From Pseudomonadota bacterium (GTDB lineage Bacteria; Pseudomonadota; Alphaproteobacteria; Azospirillales; Azospirillaceae), in NCBI GenBank assembly GCA_023423695.1, contig JAFAFA010000073.1:124001-188000 (forward strand): 64,000 bases of DNA, given 5' to 3'. The notes under the pieces are model-generated. The model had not been told where the DNA came from and ran no database searches. It saw only the letters and a list, made by a program, of their open reading frames with translations. Of the stretch, positions 16,059 through 22,890 are shown in pieces; the stretch's first letter is position 1; the number at the start of each line of letters is the position of its first letter. A program made the position numbers and the translations under genes.

Positions 16059-16150
16059 AATAAACAAAAAGCGCGTCTGAAAATTTTCTCAGCGGGTGGG
16101 GATGTGCGGCCCGAATTACCCTCGAAGGGGGTGCCCCCTGGAAGGACCCG
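16059..16150. other. Candidate cos/packaging site of the island (copy of terS-upstream DNA)
   Basis: This non-coding stretch matches the sequence directly upstream of the prophage terS (21,394-21,485) in the same orientation at about four bases in five. It includes a 21-bp identical block (16,104-16,124; 21,438-21,458) containing gcggcccgaattaccc, then a G-run/tg/ccccc palindrome and ggaaggacccg. The match begins at the terS start codon, which is destroyed here (aat for cat). In lambda-type phages that position holds cos. Confidence 0.75.
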
Positions 16151-16185
16151 TCGACCGTCTGAAATGCCGTCGACTGGTCCTTCCA
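16139..16185. repeat. Large inverted repeat beside the cos-like site
   Basis: TGGAAGGACCCGTCGAC and GTCGACTGGTCCTTCCA face each other across about 13 bp, with one unpaired position in the arms. The prophage copy lacks this second arm, so it is specific to the island. It could be a terminator between convergent rloB and the scaffold-like gene, or part of the packaging site. Confidence 0.6.
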
Positions 16186-16239
16186 TGCGCGGCGGAGGAA
16201 GTCAGGAAGCCCACACAGCTATCGACCTCCCGCACCTGA

Positions 16240-16761
16240 TCATGCCTTTCTGTCCAGGCGGTTGAGCGGATGGAGGGTCTGGTTCAGGCTGGCAAGCACG
16301 GCATGGGCTGCCTGCTGATCTTCCGACAGAGCCGGCCCCTCGTAGGCAGCGCCGATCTTGGGGATATGGAAAGCATCCATCGCGGCGATCATTTCCGGAT
16401 TGCCCCGGATCGGCTTCGGTATCCCCACCAAAGCAGCCACGATCTTGGCCGGCGGCATGTTCGTTGTTGCGAGCATGGTGCAGGCAGCGTCAGGTCGATC
16501 CTGTGCTTCTGGTGACGCGAACACGGTCCGCCAGCGGTCCCTCTCGGCCTTGTCTCCGCTCGATGATCCCATTCCGGAGCCGTTGTCGGCCGCACCACTG
16601 TTCCGGCCGCTTGTGCGCCCCGTGGAGCGTTGGAGAACATCAGCAAAGCTGAACCGCCCGGCAGGCTTGCCGGGCGAGCTCAGCGCCCGTTTGGGAGCCT
16701 CCTTGGAACCGGCCCCGCGAGAGGCGAAAGGGTTCAGATGCGCGAGCATGTGTCGGAACAT
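16240..16761 (-). CDS. Scaffold-like protein, paralogue of the prophage's head assembly protein
   Basis: 173 residues from MFRHMLAHLNPFASRG. It matches the prophage protein at 4,029-4,571 over its length: the LNPF start, a low-complexity centre, then AERDRWRTVFASPEAQDRPD against SERERCAAIFAAPAAAGRVQ, NPEMIAAMDAFHIPKIGA against NPLALAAMDAHPNPTVGA, and LSEDQQAAHAVLASL against MSDDEKATAAVLSSM. Satellites are known to carry scaffold-related proteins that make helper capsids smaller; that role here is inference. It heads no structural module, which is what makes it stand out. Confidence 0.75.
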   Translation of the reverse strand: MFRHMLAHLNPFASRGAGSKEAPKRALSSPGKPAGRFSFADVLQRSTGRTSGRNSGAADNGSGMGSSSGDKAERDRWRTVFASPEAQDRPDAACTMLATTNMPPAKIVAALVGIPKPIRGNPEMIAAMDAFHIPKIGAAYEGPALSEDQQAAHAVLASLNQTLHPLNRLDRKA

Positions 16762-16769
16762 GGCGAGCC

Positions 16770-17288
16770 TCAGTTTTCGATAATGTCGAGAACGGCACGG
16801 GGATCCGCATCGACTCGGCGCATGATCTCGATCCCGGCGGCGCCGGCATGCTCGATCAGCTTCTCTTCGTCGCGCTCGAGTTTCAGCAGAGACGCCTCCA
16901 GCGTTGCCAGCTTGGCTTCGCGTGCGGCGTGGGGCAAACCGGCCGGCTTGTCCGCAAGGTATTCGGTGATTGACTCCGCCAAGCGGTCCCGCATGGTCAG
17001 GGCAACTGCCCAAAGCAAGGTCCGTTCGGGATAGCGGCTCAGCAACAGATCATCGATCCCAACCTTGGCCGTTGGGGATACCAGCGCGTGGATGTTGGCC
17101 GCATAGCTGTCGAAGCTGGCCAGGACACCGTCCAGCTTGGCGAGCGCCTCCTCCTTGGGAAGCGGCGCGCGGCTGATGGTTTCGATTTCCTGTTTGGTCG
17201 AGGTGATACGGCGACGAAGCGCAACGATCTCCGTCTCGATTGCTTTGCGCGCATCGGCGATGCTGGCAAGCGCGGTGGAAAGCGTCAT
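16770..17288 (-). CDS. Coiled-coil hypothetical protein
   Basis: 172 residues, mostly helical. Two heptad-rich regions frame a central globular part: ARKAIETEIVALRRRITSTK and EAKLATLEASLLKLERDEEK; the middle has HALVSPTAKVGIDDLLLSRY. The gene starts 15 bp after the next coiled-coil gene and is followed 8 bp later by the scaffold-like gene, so the three form an operon. I do not recognise a family. Coiled-coil proteins coupled to a scaffold-like gene could join it in capsid work; this is inference from context. Confidence 0.6.
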   Translation of the reverse strand: MTLSTALASIADARKAIETEIVALRRRITSTKQEIETISRAPLPKEEALAKLDGVLASFDSYAANIHALVSPTAKVGIDDLLLSRYPERTLLWAVALTMRDRLAESITEYLADKPAGLPHAAREAKLATLEASLLKLERDEEKLIEHAGAAGIEIMRRVDADPRAVLDIIEN

Positions 17289-17302
17289 GAGAGCCGTTCC
17301 TT

Positions 17303-17638
17303 TCAGTCGCGCGGCAGAGCGCCGGTTTTCTGGATGTGGGTCTTGAGGCGGGCGATAAGCTGATTGAGTCGGTCGGCGTGCTGACGGGCGACTCCAACCT
17401 GTTCCGCGACTGCGTTCTCCTCTTGAAGGAGCTTCCCGGCTTTCCGTCCGAGTTCTGCCAGCAGGGCTTTGTCACGGCTGCGGTAAGAGCACGCACTGGC
17501 TTCGCTATGCTCTCTGTCTGCCTCCATTCGGCGCAAAGCGATGGAGCGGTACTTTTCGGAGAGACCGCTTGCTACGCCGGCCCGAGAAGCGAGTTGCTGC
17601 TCTAGGGTTCGCAGCTTTGTATTGCTATAGGTTTTCAC
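17303..17638 (-). CDS. Small coiled-coil hypothetical protein
   Basis: 111 residues, helical throughout: NTKLRTLEQQLASRAGVASG, then EADREHSEASACSYRSRDKA and LLAELGRKAGKLLQEENAVA, ending NQLIARLKTHIQKTG. It opens the operon that continues with the second coiled-coil gene and the scaffold-like gene. A membrane-nuclease-like gene diverges from it 38 bp away, so both promoters must lie in that short gap. No family recognised. Confidence 0.6.
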   Translation of the reverse strand: MKTYSNTKLRTLEQQLASRAGVASGLSEKYRSIALRRMEADREHSEASACSYRSRDKALLAELGRKAGKLLQEENAVAEQVGVARQHADRLNQLIARLKTHIQKTGALPRD

Positions 17639-17675
17639 TTACACTCTCCTCACTGGACTTTTAGGAAATGGAAAA

Positions 17676-18689
17676 ATGAAAATTGTTCCCCTGTTAATGC
17701 AATGCTTCAGAAAAATTGACTTCAACGATATTTGTGAAGGAATTGAATACGTTTCCTCCGCTATCAAAAAAGCAATACGCAGCGCAGCAGTGGGCACAGG
17801 CACCCTTTCTGTTGCATTTGCTGGAGGGTGGTTTTCAGCAACCGAGGTTCCCATAAGAGTTAGTTCTTGTATATTATTCGGATGGTTTGCAATGCTATCC
17901 GCAATAATATTTTTCATTTCGTTTTCTATACAAAGTGAATACAAAAGAACTAGCTACGTTGTTCTGTCGCAAGGAATTGTGACGATAGTTCTTTCGGTTT
18001 TGGTGCTCAATATGGTCCTATCAACAGTGACCGGCACTTTATCTTTAATGAGAATAGCAACCACACAGCCGTTCAAAAAAGATCTAAGTGCGCTTGATTA
18101 TTATACTGCGTTAAGTAGCGCTGCTTGGGATGCTGGCTATCCGTTCGGCACGATCTTTCCTTTTAGTGAGCGCCGTTGGATGTATGTTGATGACAAGTAT
18201 CTAAACCATACCTCCCGTATGGAAACCTTGTGCGAAACACCCGGAAGAGTGCTTCCTGTGGAAAAATCCGGAGAAATTGTTGAAGGAGTTCTTTCCCCAA
18301 TCGAAGGAACGCGACTTGCAGTTATAGATCCTGTATCAAATAACATCAGGTATATAGAATTATTTGGTATTCTGAATGATGATACTGATGGAAAACTGAA
18401 AAATATGTCGGTCTCAACTCTTATACAAACAGCAAAACGCTTAACCAAGGACGGCACTATGAGAGGAAGTTGTTTCCGACCATCGGAGCAGAGTGAAAAA
18501 TGGGCGTGCTCGATTAGCCATATTCTTCATGATCAGGAGTTGGATGTAGCGACTATTCTCCTTGAGAATGGTCGCGCCAAAATCGACACCTCTTCACTAA
18601 AAGGAAGCCGTTTCGAGAAACTTTATATCGACGCCCAACTATCAGCTGCCTCAAAAGGATGCGGCATATGGTCGAAAGAGAACAGCTGA
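17676..18689 (+). CDS. Membrane protein with thermonuclease-like C-terminal domain
   Basis: 337 residues, AT-rich and foreign-looking. Residues ~40-60, ~65-85 and ~90-125 form hydrophobic segments (GWFAMLSAIIFFISFSIQS; GIVTIVLSVLVLNMVLSTV). The C-terminal ~140 residues resemble a staphylococcal-nuclease-like fold: VEGVLSPIEGTRLAVIDPVS, then RYIELFGIL, ELDVATILLENGRAKI and the closing AQLSAASKGCGIWSKE, which echoes the end of SNase proteins. Catalytic Arg/Glu residues are not clearly placed, so activity is unsure. As a lone plus-strand gene it may be a moron or exclusion factor of the island. Confidence 0.6.
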   Translation: MKIVPLLMQCFRKIDFNDICEGIEYVSSAIKKAIRSAAVGTGTLSVAFAGGWFSATEVPIRVSSCILFGWFAMLSAIIFFISFSIQSEYKRTSYVVLSQGIVTIVLSVLVLNMVLSTVTGTLSLMRIATTQPFKKDLSALDYYTALSSAAWDAGYPFGTIFPFSERRWMYVDDKYLNHTSRMETLCETPGRVLPVEKSGEIVEGVLSPIEGTRLAVIDPVSNNIRYIELFGILNDDTDGKLKNMSVSTLIQTAKRLTKDGTMRGSCFRPSEQSEKWACSISHILHDQELDVATILLENGRAKIDTSSLKGSRFEKLYIDAQLSAASKGCGIWSKENS

Positions 18690-18735
18690 AGCACTATGAG
18701 CATGATAATTATAGTTTTCGTGCTCACGCTCTAGA

Positions 18736-19683
18736 TCAATCCTCTGACACCAGCCGGGCAATGTCTCCAGCAAGGTCCGATCTATTGTCGTCATATACGA
18801 CAAGAACGTTGAAATCCTTGTGGCGACTGAACTTCCGCACGGCGCGGATATTTCCGTTGGTCCGGTCGAGTGCGTCCGTGATGGCTGAATGTCGAAGCCC
18901 ATGCGGACGCGCCTTGATCCCCGCCTTCTTTCCCAGGTCGCGCACCAGCCGGTAAACGGCCGAGTCCGTCAGCCGCCCGCTTCCCTTGCGGGCGCGGTCC
19001 TGGTTGGTGAACAGCGGGCCGGCGACACTGCCGCGCGCCGCGATCCACGCCTCGACCGCTGCGCGCGCAGCCGGCGGAAGGGTCACGAGTTGCCGCTCCG
19101 TCCGCCCCTTGCCGAGAATGGCGACGGTGCCTCGACGCGGGTCGTAGTGCGCCAGGTCAAGCCCGACCACTTCCCCTCTCCGCAGCGCCACGTCATGCAG
19201 CAGCCGCAGCACCGCGACGTCGCGCAGCGCTTTCGAACCGCCCGGCTGCGCGGCGAGCTCGAAGAGCGTGCGCACACCGTCGCGGCCGGGACCGCGTGTG
19301 TCTCGATAGGCCGCGCTGGGAACGTTCTCCACCTCCAGCCTCCACGACACCAGCCCCAGCGTGTTCCCCAGCTTCACCAGCGACCGCAGAGCCGCGAGGC
19401 GACGGTTGACGGTGGCAGGCTGGAGTCCCCGCTCGATCATCGCGGCCTTGTATGCGAGCGCCCAGGCGTTCGCCTGCCCATGGGAAACCGCCAGGATGGC
19501 CCGCGCGGCCGCGTCCATGTCGGCGGCGCCGGCGAACGTGCGCCAGTCTTCCAGATCCCGGCGGTAGGCCGCGACCGTGCGGGCGTTCCTACCGGCGAAG
19601 AAGGCGTCGAGGAGGTGCGCCTGCAGATCGCTCAGAGCCAGGGCGGCAGGCGGCGCCGGGACGACGACAGCAGAGCCGGTCAT
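18736..19683 (-). CDS. Tyrosine recombinase, paralogue of the prophage's second recombinase
   Basis: 315 residues from the ATG at 19683 (ATGA overlap with the small gene before it). XerC/D-like: N-terminal SAM-like domain (LLDAFFAGRNARTVAAYRRD), HDVALRRGEVVGLDL (Arg), ILGKGRTERQLVTL (Lys), RPHGLRHSAITDALD (His-x-x-Arg), FSRHKDFNVLVVYDDNRSD (His and Tyr). Long stretches are identical to the protein at 24,274-25,272 (ERGLQPATVNRRLAALRS type and AYRDTRGPGRDGVR). It is not next to a recognisable att core for another element. Role is unknown: dimer resolution, or recombination on helper DNA. Confidence 0.88.
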   Translation of the reverse strand: MTGSAVVVPAPPAALALSDLQAHLLDAFFAGRNARTVAAYRRDLEDWRTFAGAADMDAAARAILAVSHGQANAWALAYKAAMIERGLQPATVNRRLAALRSLVKLGNTLGLVSWRLEVENVPSAAYRDTRGPGRDGVRTLFELAAQPGGSKALRDVAVLRLLHDVALRRGEVVGLDLAHYDPRRGTVAILGKGRTERQLVTLPPAARAAVEAWIAARGSVAGPLFTNQDRARKGSGRLTDSAVYRLVRDLGKKAGIKARPHGLRHSAITDALDRTNGNIRAVRKFSRHKDFNVLVVYDDNRSDLAGDIARLVSED

Positions 19684-19982
19684 GCTGCCCTCCGACCACG
19701 CGGTCCGCTGTTCTTCACCTTGACCGGGCCGGCGGCATGGGCCGTCCTCTCCCGATCCGCAATCCAGGTGTTGAGCGTGCTTCGCCGCGCGCACAGCACC
19801 CCGGCCAGATCGAATATCGGCAGCCCGCCCTTTTCCTTCAGGTGGTGCGCCTGTCGCGGGCGGATGTTGAGATGCCGGGCAATTGCCGGCATTCCATAGA
19901 GCAGGTCCGAGTCTGCCCCGTTCTGCCCGGCAGTGATCGTGCTGGCATCCTTGGGCAGGGCGTCAGGCTGAAGCTTTCCCAT
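19680..19982 (-). CDS. Small helix-turn-helix protein coupled to the recombinase
   Basis: 100 residues from MGKLQPDALPKDASTITAG, with AAAGGGA as ribosome site. The central part (LLYGMPAIARHLNIRPRQAH, HLKEKGGLPIFDLAGVLCAR, RSTLNTWIADRE) resembles an AlpA/excisionase-type DNA-binding domain that reads a helper site through a winged helix. Its stop overlaps the recombinase start (ATGA). The prophage recombinase has a different small partner of 60 residues in the same position, so the pair is parallel in layout but not in the partner. Confidence 0.65.
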   Translation of the reverse strand: MGKLQPDALPKDASTITAGQNGADSDLLYGMPAIARHLNIRPRQAHHLKEKGGLPIFDLAGVLCARRSTLNTWIADRERTAHAAGPVKVKNSGPRGRRAA

Positions 19983-20099
19983 GCTGCCAATCCCTTTCTG
20001 TTGTCGCATCCATGTCGCGTTCATGTTGCACGGAGGAGCCGCCAAGCTGCGGAAACCAAGGGAAATCAAGGCTTCGGAGGTTCCACACGTCGCAAATGG

Positions 20100-20132
20100 A
20101 AAGCCCCAAAAGCAACGTGCTTTTGGGGCTTT
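20100..20132. terminator. Strong hairpin terminator near the right end of the island
   Basis: AAAGCCCCAAAAGCA and its exact complement (20,118-20,132) with a 3-nt loop. It lies between the truncated terL and the island genes, and would stop late prophage transcripts arriving from terS/terL from entering the island. Confidence 0.75.
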
Positions 20133-20196
20133 CTGCTAAGCTAACCATTTGATCTCAAAGCGAGATATTTACATTCTCAAGCTCCGCATTCCTTCC

Positions 20197-20207
20197 CGGT
20201 TCCAGAA
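20197..20207. repeat. Right junction (11-bp direct repeat, candidate att core)
   Basis: Second copy of CGGTTCCAGAA, in terL codons for Phe-Trp-Asn-Arg. Bases outside the core (ggtttcgcc on the right, accgcaag at the left copy) differ, so the island ends here. Confidence 0.85.
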
Positions 20208-20869
20208 GGTTTCGCCGCGCGTCCAGAACAGCTTCAGCTTGTCGCCCTGAGTCTTGGCCCCGGCGTCCAGCCGTCGCCGTCGATTTCGTCAGCGAACAGG
20301 AAGCGGGCCGAGTAGCGGCGGAAGGCATCGTCCGACGCGGCGCCGACCACGCGCACGCTGGCGCCGTTGCTCAGCTGGTAGAACGTGGCGTTGTCCTGCT
20401 TCTCCCCCTTGCGGGTCGGCCGCATCAGCGGCTTCAGCACCGGCGTGTCGCGCAGCATCGGCGCGATTTCGCCGCTGCCGAAGTCTTCCGCATCCGGGAT
20501 CGTCGGCTGGGCGATCGCGCACAGCGTCGGGTCCTGGTGGAGGTGGTAGGCCACCGCCAGCGTGGCGCAGCGCGTGTAGCCGACACGTGCCGCCTTCAGC
20601 ACGGTCAGCAGCGGCACGGTCGGATCGCACATCAGGTCCACCAGCCCGCGCTGGTAGCCGTAGAGCGTCACCTTGCCGTGCTCGGCCCCTGTGCCCTTCG
20701 GGATCCAGCCGAAGCGCTCGGCCCAGACCGAGCCGCTCATGCGCTCCTGGAACTTCAGGCTGCCGTCGAACAGGGCCAGCAGCGCCGTGCGCAGCTCGCC
20801 CCGTCCGGTCCGGTAATCGCTGTGACGGTGGGCGCTGACGCGCGCCGCCGCCTCAAGCCCCCGGTTCAT
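20197..20869 (-). pseudogene. terL: terL, 5' part (terminase ATPase half), with a 1-nt frameshift
   Basis: This is the start of the lambda gpA-type terminase, from MNRGLEAAARVSAHRHSDYR. The ATPase motifs are present: VLKAARVGYTRC (P-loop-like) and ARFLFADEIDGDGW (Walker B). In the annotated frame it stops soon after WTPGPRLRATS at 20,234. Adding one G to the G4 run (minus strand, 20,258-20,261) restores GAKTQGDKLKLFWTRGETFWNR, which joins exactly with the other half at 8,702. So it bears both the insertion and a deletion of one base, the latter either real or a sequencing error. It overlaps terS by 17 bp. Confidence 0.88.
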
Positions 20870-21395
20870 CGTCCTGCCCGATGGCCAACCCGGCGCCCCA
20901 CGCCTTGACCAGCTCATTGCGGGCGGCGTCGAAGGCCTGGTTGATTTCCTTCTCCGCCATCGCCTGGATTTCCGGTGCCCCGGTCATCGCCGCAGCCCTG
21001 CCGGCGATCTTGGCCACCGCGTTGGACAGGCCGGTGCGCAGGCTGATGCAGAAGCCGGCGACGTCGGCCGCGGCCTCATGCCGGTTCACCACCTCGTTCA
21101 GGGCCTCGTCGGCCTTGATCTCCGCCACCACCGCATCGGCCACCGCCTTGCGGCGCTTGGCCTCGTCGGCGGTGATGACGCCGATCTCGCCCTCGTAGCC
21201 GGCGGCGACGTCGGCCACGGCGCGGTCCACCAGCCAGCGGTGGACGTCGGCGGTCGCGAAGGCCCATTCCCGGCCCTTGGCCCCCTTCTCCGCGAAGGGG
21301 CAGCCGTCGCGCACCCACGCGTCGACGGTGGGCAGGCTGACGCCGAACACGTCGGCCAGCTCCGCCCGGTTCACCCGTTGGCCCGGTTTGGACAT
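20853..21395 (-). CDS. terS: Terminase small subunit (Nu1-like)
   Basis: 180 residues from MSKPGQRVNRAELADVFGVS at 21395. An N-terminal winged-helix of the Nu1 type (RAELADVFGVSLPTVDAWVR, DGCPFAEKGAKGREWAFATA) is followed by helical oligomerisation segments (ISLRTGLSNAVAKIAGRAAA, AMAEKEINQAFDAARNELVK). TerS recognises cos and guides the large subunit. The candidate cos site is directly upstream. It is intact. terL starts within its last codons, giving coupled synthesis. Confidence 0.9.
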   Translation of the reverse strand: MSKPGQRVNRAELADVFGVSLPTVDAWVRDGCPFAEKGAKGREWAFATADVHRWLVDRAVADVAAGYEGEIGVITADEAKRRKAVADAVVAEIKADEALNEVVNRHEAAADVAGFCISLRTGLSNAVAKIAGRAAAMTGAPEIQAMAEKEINQAFDAARNELVKAWGAGLAIGQDDEPGA

Positions 21396-21485
21396 AAACA
21401 AAAACCTCGATTCAAAAATTTCTCAGAGGGTGGACCGGTGCGGCCCGAATTACCCTCGCCGGGGGGTGCCCCCGGAAGGACCCGC
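21394..21485. other. Candidate prophage cos site upstream of terS
   Basis: Between terS and the next upstream late gene lies non-coding DNA with an AT-rich start, TTTCTCAG, then gcggcccgaattaccc and a G-run/tg/ccccc palindrome followed by ggaaggacccg. Position (start of the terS-terL operon) is that of cos in lambda-type phages. An independent copy in the terL island supports it as a recognised packaging signal. The exact nick positions cannot be read. Confidence 0.65.
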
Positions 21486-21498
21486 GGCCGCCGGCCGG

Positions 21499-22296
21499 TC
21501 ACCGCCGAGCGGCGAATCGGGCGTTGACCGTCCGCACCGCCTCCTCGAGGCGTCGGCCGATGTTGGCCCGCACCGCCCGCTCCACGATGTCGTGGAAGCG
21601 GAAGCGCGGGCGGTAGCTGGGCGCCCGGACGAAGATCACCACCGGCCGGGCGTCGGCGCCGTCGCGCTGGTAGATGCCCGGCGGCAACCCGCCGGCGTTG
21701 CCCGGCAATGCTGCGAAGTAGCCATTGCGCCGCCGCTTCTTCTTGCTGCGGGCGCTGCCCGTGCGGTTGGCGGTGTATCCCTGCTCCCCGAAGGCCCGGG
21801 TCTGAGACAGGATGCGCACCACCTCCGACCGCCGCATGTTGCCGTAGGCGTCGAGGTGGGCCTCTTCGCTTGGGACGGCGAACATGCCGGCCGGCAGCAG
21901 GCCGGCAGCCCTGAGCTGGCGCTCCATCCGTTTGTCCCGGCGCGGTCCGCCCTCGACGTTGGGCAGCAGGTAGCGCGCCGCCGGCGTGCCCTTGCCCCAG
22001 TCGTCCTTGAAGCCCACCCACGCCACCGGGGCCGCCTTGGTGGCGGGCCGGATGAAGGTGGAGTTGATCGTGTAGGGCGTCGGCCGGTCGAAGGTCTCCG
22101 GCAGCGCCCGCTGCACCGCAAGCTTTGCGTCCTGCGCTGTCCTGGTCAGCGCAACCGGAAGTGCGTACCGGGTGAGCTGATCGCCGTACTGGCGGAGGGC
22201 TGCCTTAACCCGCTGGGCGGACGCATGAATCCCTGCCTTGGCCAATTTGTGAATGCTCCAGTCGGTGGCTCGTTCAGGGTTCTCATGCAAAGGCAT
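21499..22296 (-). CDS. Phage virion-associated protein, family uncertain
   Basis: 265 residues. The first 60 are helical (WSIHKLAKAGIHASAQRVKA, ALRQYGDQLTRYALPVALTR), the middle contains YTINSTFIRPATKAAPVAWV and GTPAARYLLPNVEGGPRRDK, and the C-terminus has VVIFVRAPSYRPRFRFHDIV with an Arg-rich end. This plan fits minor tail/neck proteins that bind other virion parts, loosely like gpZ, but its place upstream of cos and terS is unusual for that. Its start has no strong ribosome site. I am confident that it is a real gene and unsure about its role. Confidence 0.6.
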   Translation of the reverse strand: MPLHENPERATDWSIHKLAKAGIHASAQRVKAALRQYGDQLTRYALPVALTRTAQDAKLAVQRALPETFDRPTPYTINSTFIRPATKAAPVAWVGFKDDWGKGTPAARYLLPNVEGGPRRDKRMERQLRAAGLLPAGMFAVPSEEAHLDAYGNMRRSEVVRILSQTRAFGEQGYTANRTGSARSKKKRRRNGYFAALPGNAGGLPPGIYQRDGADARPVVIFVRAPSYRPRFRFHDIVERAVRANIGRRLEEAVRTVNARFAARR

Positions 22297-22378
22297 GCGA
22301 CACAGTGGCCGTGGACAACCGTCGCCTTCCGGTTGATATTCATTATTGCTAATGCAGTCTTGGCGTTTGGAGGCTGCT

Positions 22379-22603
22379 ATGACCCAGAAGAATCAGCCAA
22401 TTGCCATCTGCCTTGCGTGCGGAACGGCTTACCATTCGTTGGAACCTATCGCCGTCGGCTGCAGGGTTCGGAACACTGCTGGTCGTTGCGACGGTGAAGT
22501 CGTCGCCCGATGGAACGATGATGACTGGGTTGTCTGCCCTTCCTGTGACGGCTGCGGCTGTTCGGAGTGCCGCGACATTGGGTGGTTGCCCGTGCCTCGC
22601 TGA
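22379..22603 (+). CDS. Small zinc-ribbon protein
   Basis: 74 residues from the ATG at 22379, which follows GGAGGCTGCT. Four CxxC-like cysteine pairs occur: AICLACGTAYHS, VCPSCDGCGCSECRDIGW and single Cys at RVRNTAGRC; they could hold two zinc ions like DnaJ- or TraR-type fingers. It is on the plus strand, opposite its neighbours, so it is probably a separately transcribed moron. Function unknown. Confidence 0.7.
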   Translation: MTQKNQPIAICLACGTAYHSLEPIAVGCRVRNTAGRCDGEVVARWNDDDWVVCPSCDGCGCSECRDIGWLPVPR

Positions 22604-22617
22604 CCTACGCCACAGGC

Positions 22618-22890
22618 TCATGACTTGGGAGGCTGTTCCCCATCAAAGTGTTCACGCGTGAACACTTTGGGTGGGCTGCGACGCGGCCAGAAGCGATCCC
22701 GGACGTCGAGCGCCAGCAGCACCAGGCGCCCGACCACCAGCGCCACCGTGCCCCAGAAGGCCAGTTCCTGCGCCGGCCCATGCAGGGCGTCGAGCCACCA
22801 GCCCATGGTGCCGCCGATGGTGACGATGACGCCATCGGTGGCGGCTCGGGTGGTGAGGCCGTGCATCAGGTCCTCCAGGTGCATGGTCAT
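22618..22890 (-). CDS. Small membrane protein, possible holin-like
   Basis: 90 residues with two hydrophobic spans: DGVIVTIGGTMGWWLDAL and LAFWGTVALVVGRLVLLALDV, followed by a basic cluster and a hydrophilic C-terminus. Size and topology suit a phage holin-like or superinfection-related membrane protein, but no lysis gene lies beside it. Its start overlaps the methyltransferase stop by 4 bp. Its last codons are formed by a 24-bp perfect palindrome (22,645-22,668), so part of the C-terminus is dictated by a DNA site. Confidence 0.6.
   Translation of the reverse strand: MTMHLEDLMHGLTTRAATDGVIVTIGGTMGWWLDALHGPAQELAFWGTVALVVGRLVLLALDVRDRFWPRRSPPKVFTREHFDGEQPPKS
22645..22668. repeat. 24-bp perfect palindrome with GTTCACGCGTGAAC core
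   Basis: Same 14-bp core as the site at 36,141-36,164 before parA; the arms are AAAGT here and AAAGC there. It lies inside the 3' end of the small membrane gene. Two such perfect sites in one prophage suggest a protein-binding site such as a centromere-like or operator element. Confidence 0.75.

Larger units (their letters stand above)
8692..20207. mobile_element. 11.5-kb satellite-like island inserted in the prophage terL gene
   Basis: The two ends split terL and carry the same 11-bp core. Content from left: tyrosine integrase, two uncharacterised genes, DUF1376 replication-type gene, divergent XRE regulator with an inverted-repeat operator, an IS5-family insertion, RloA/RloB defence genes, a copy of the prophage's terS-upstream (candidate cos) sequence, a scaffold-like paralogue, two coiled-coil genes, a membrane/nuclease-like gene, a recombinase paralogue and its small partner, and a strong hairpin near the right end. 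No capsid, portal, terminase or tail genes are present. This set fits a packaging-dependent phage satellite. Confidence 0.85.

Noticed and set aside
22645..22668. Palindrome as a rho-independent terminator
   Set aside because: No T-run, no loop, and the same 24-bp palindrome recurs before parA, so a protein site is more likely.
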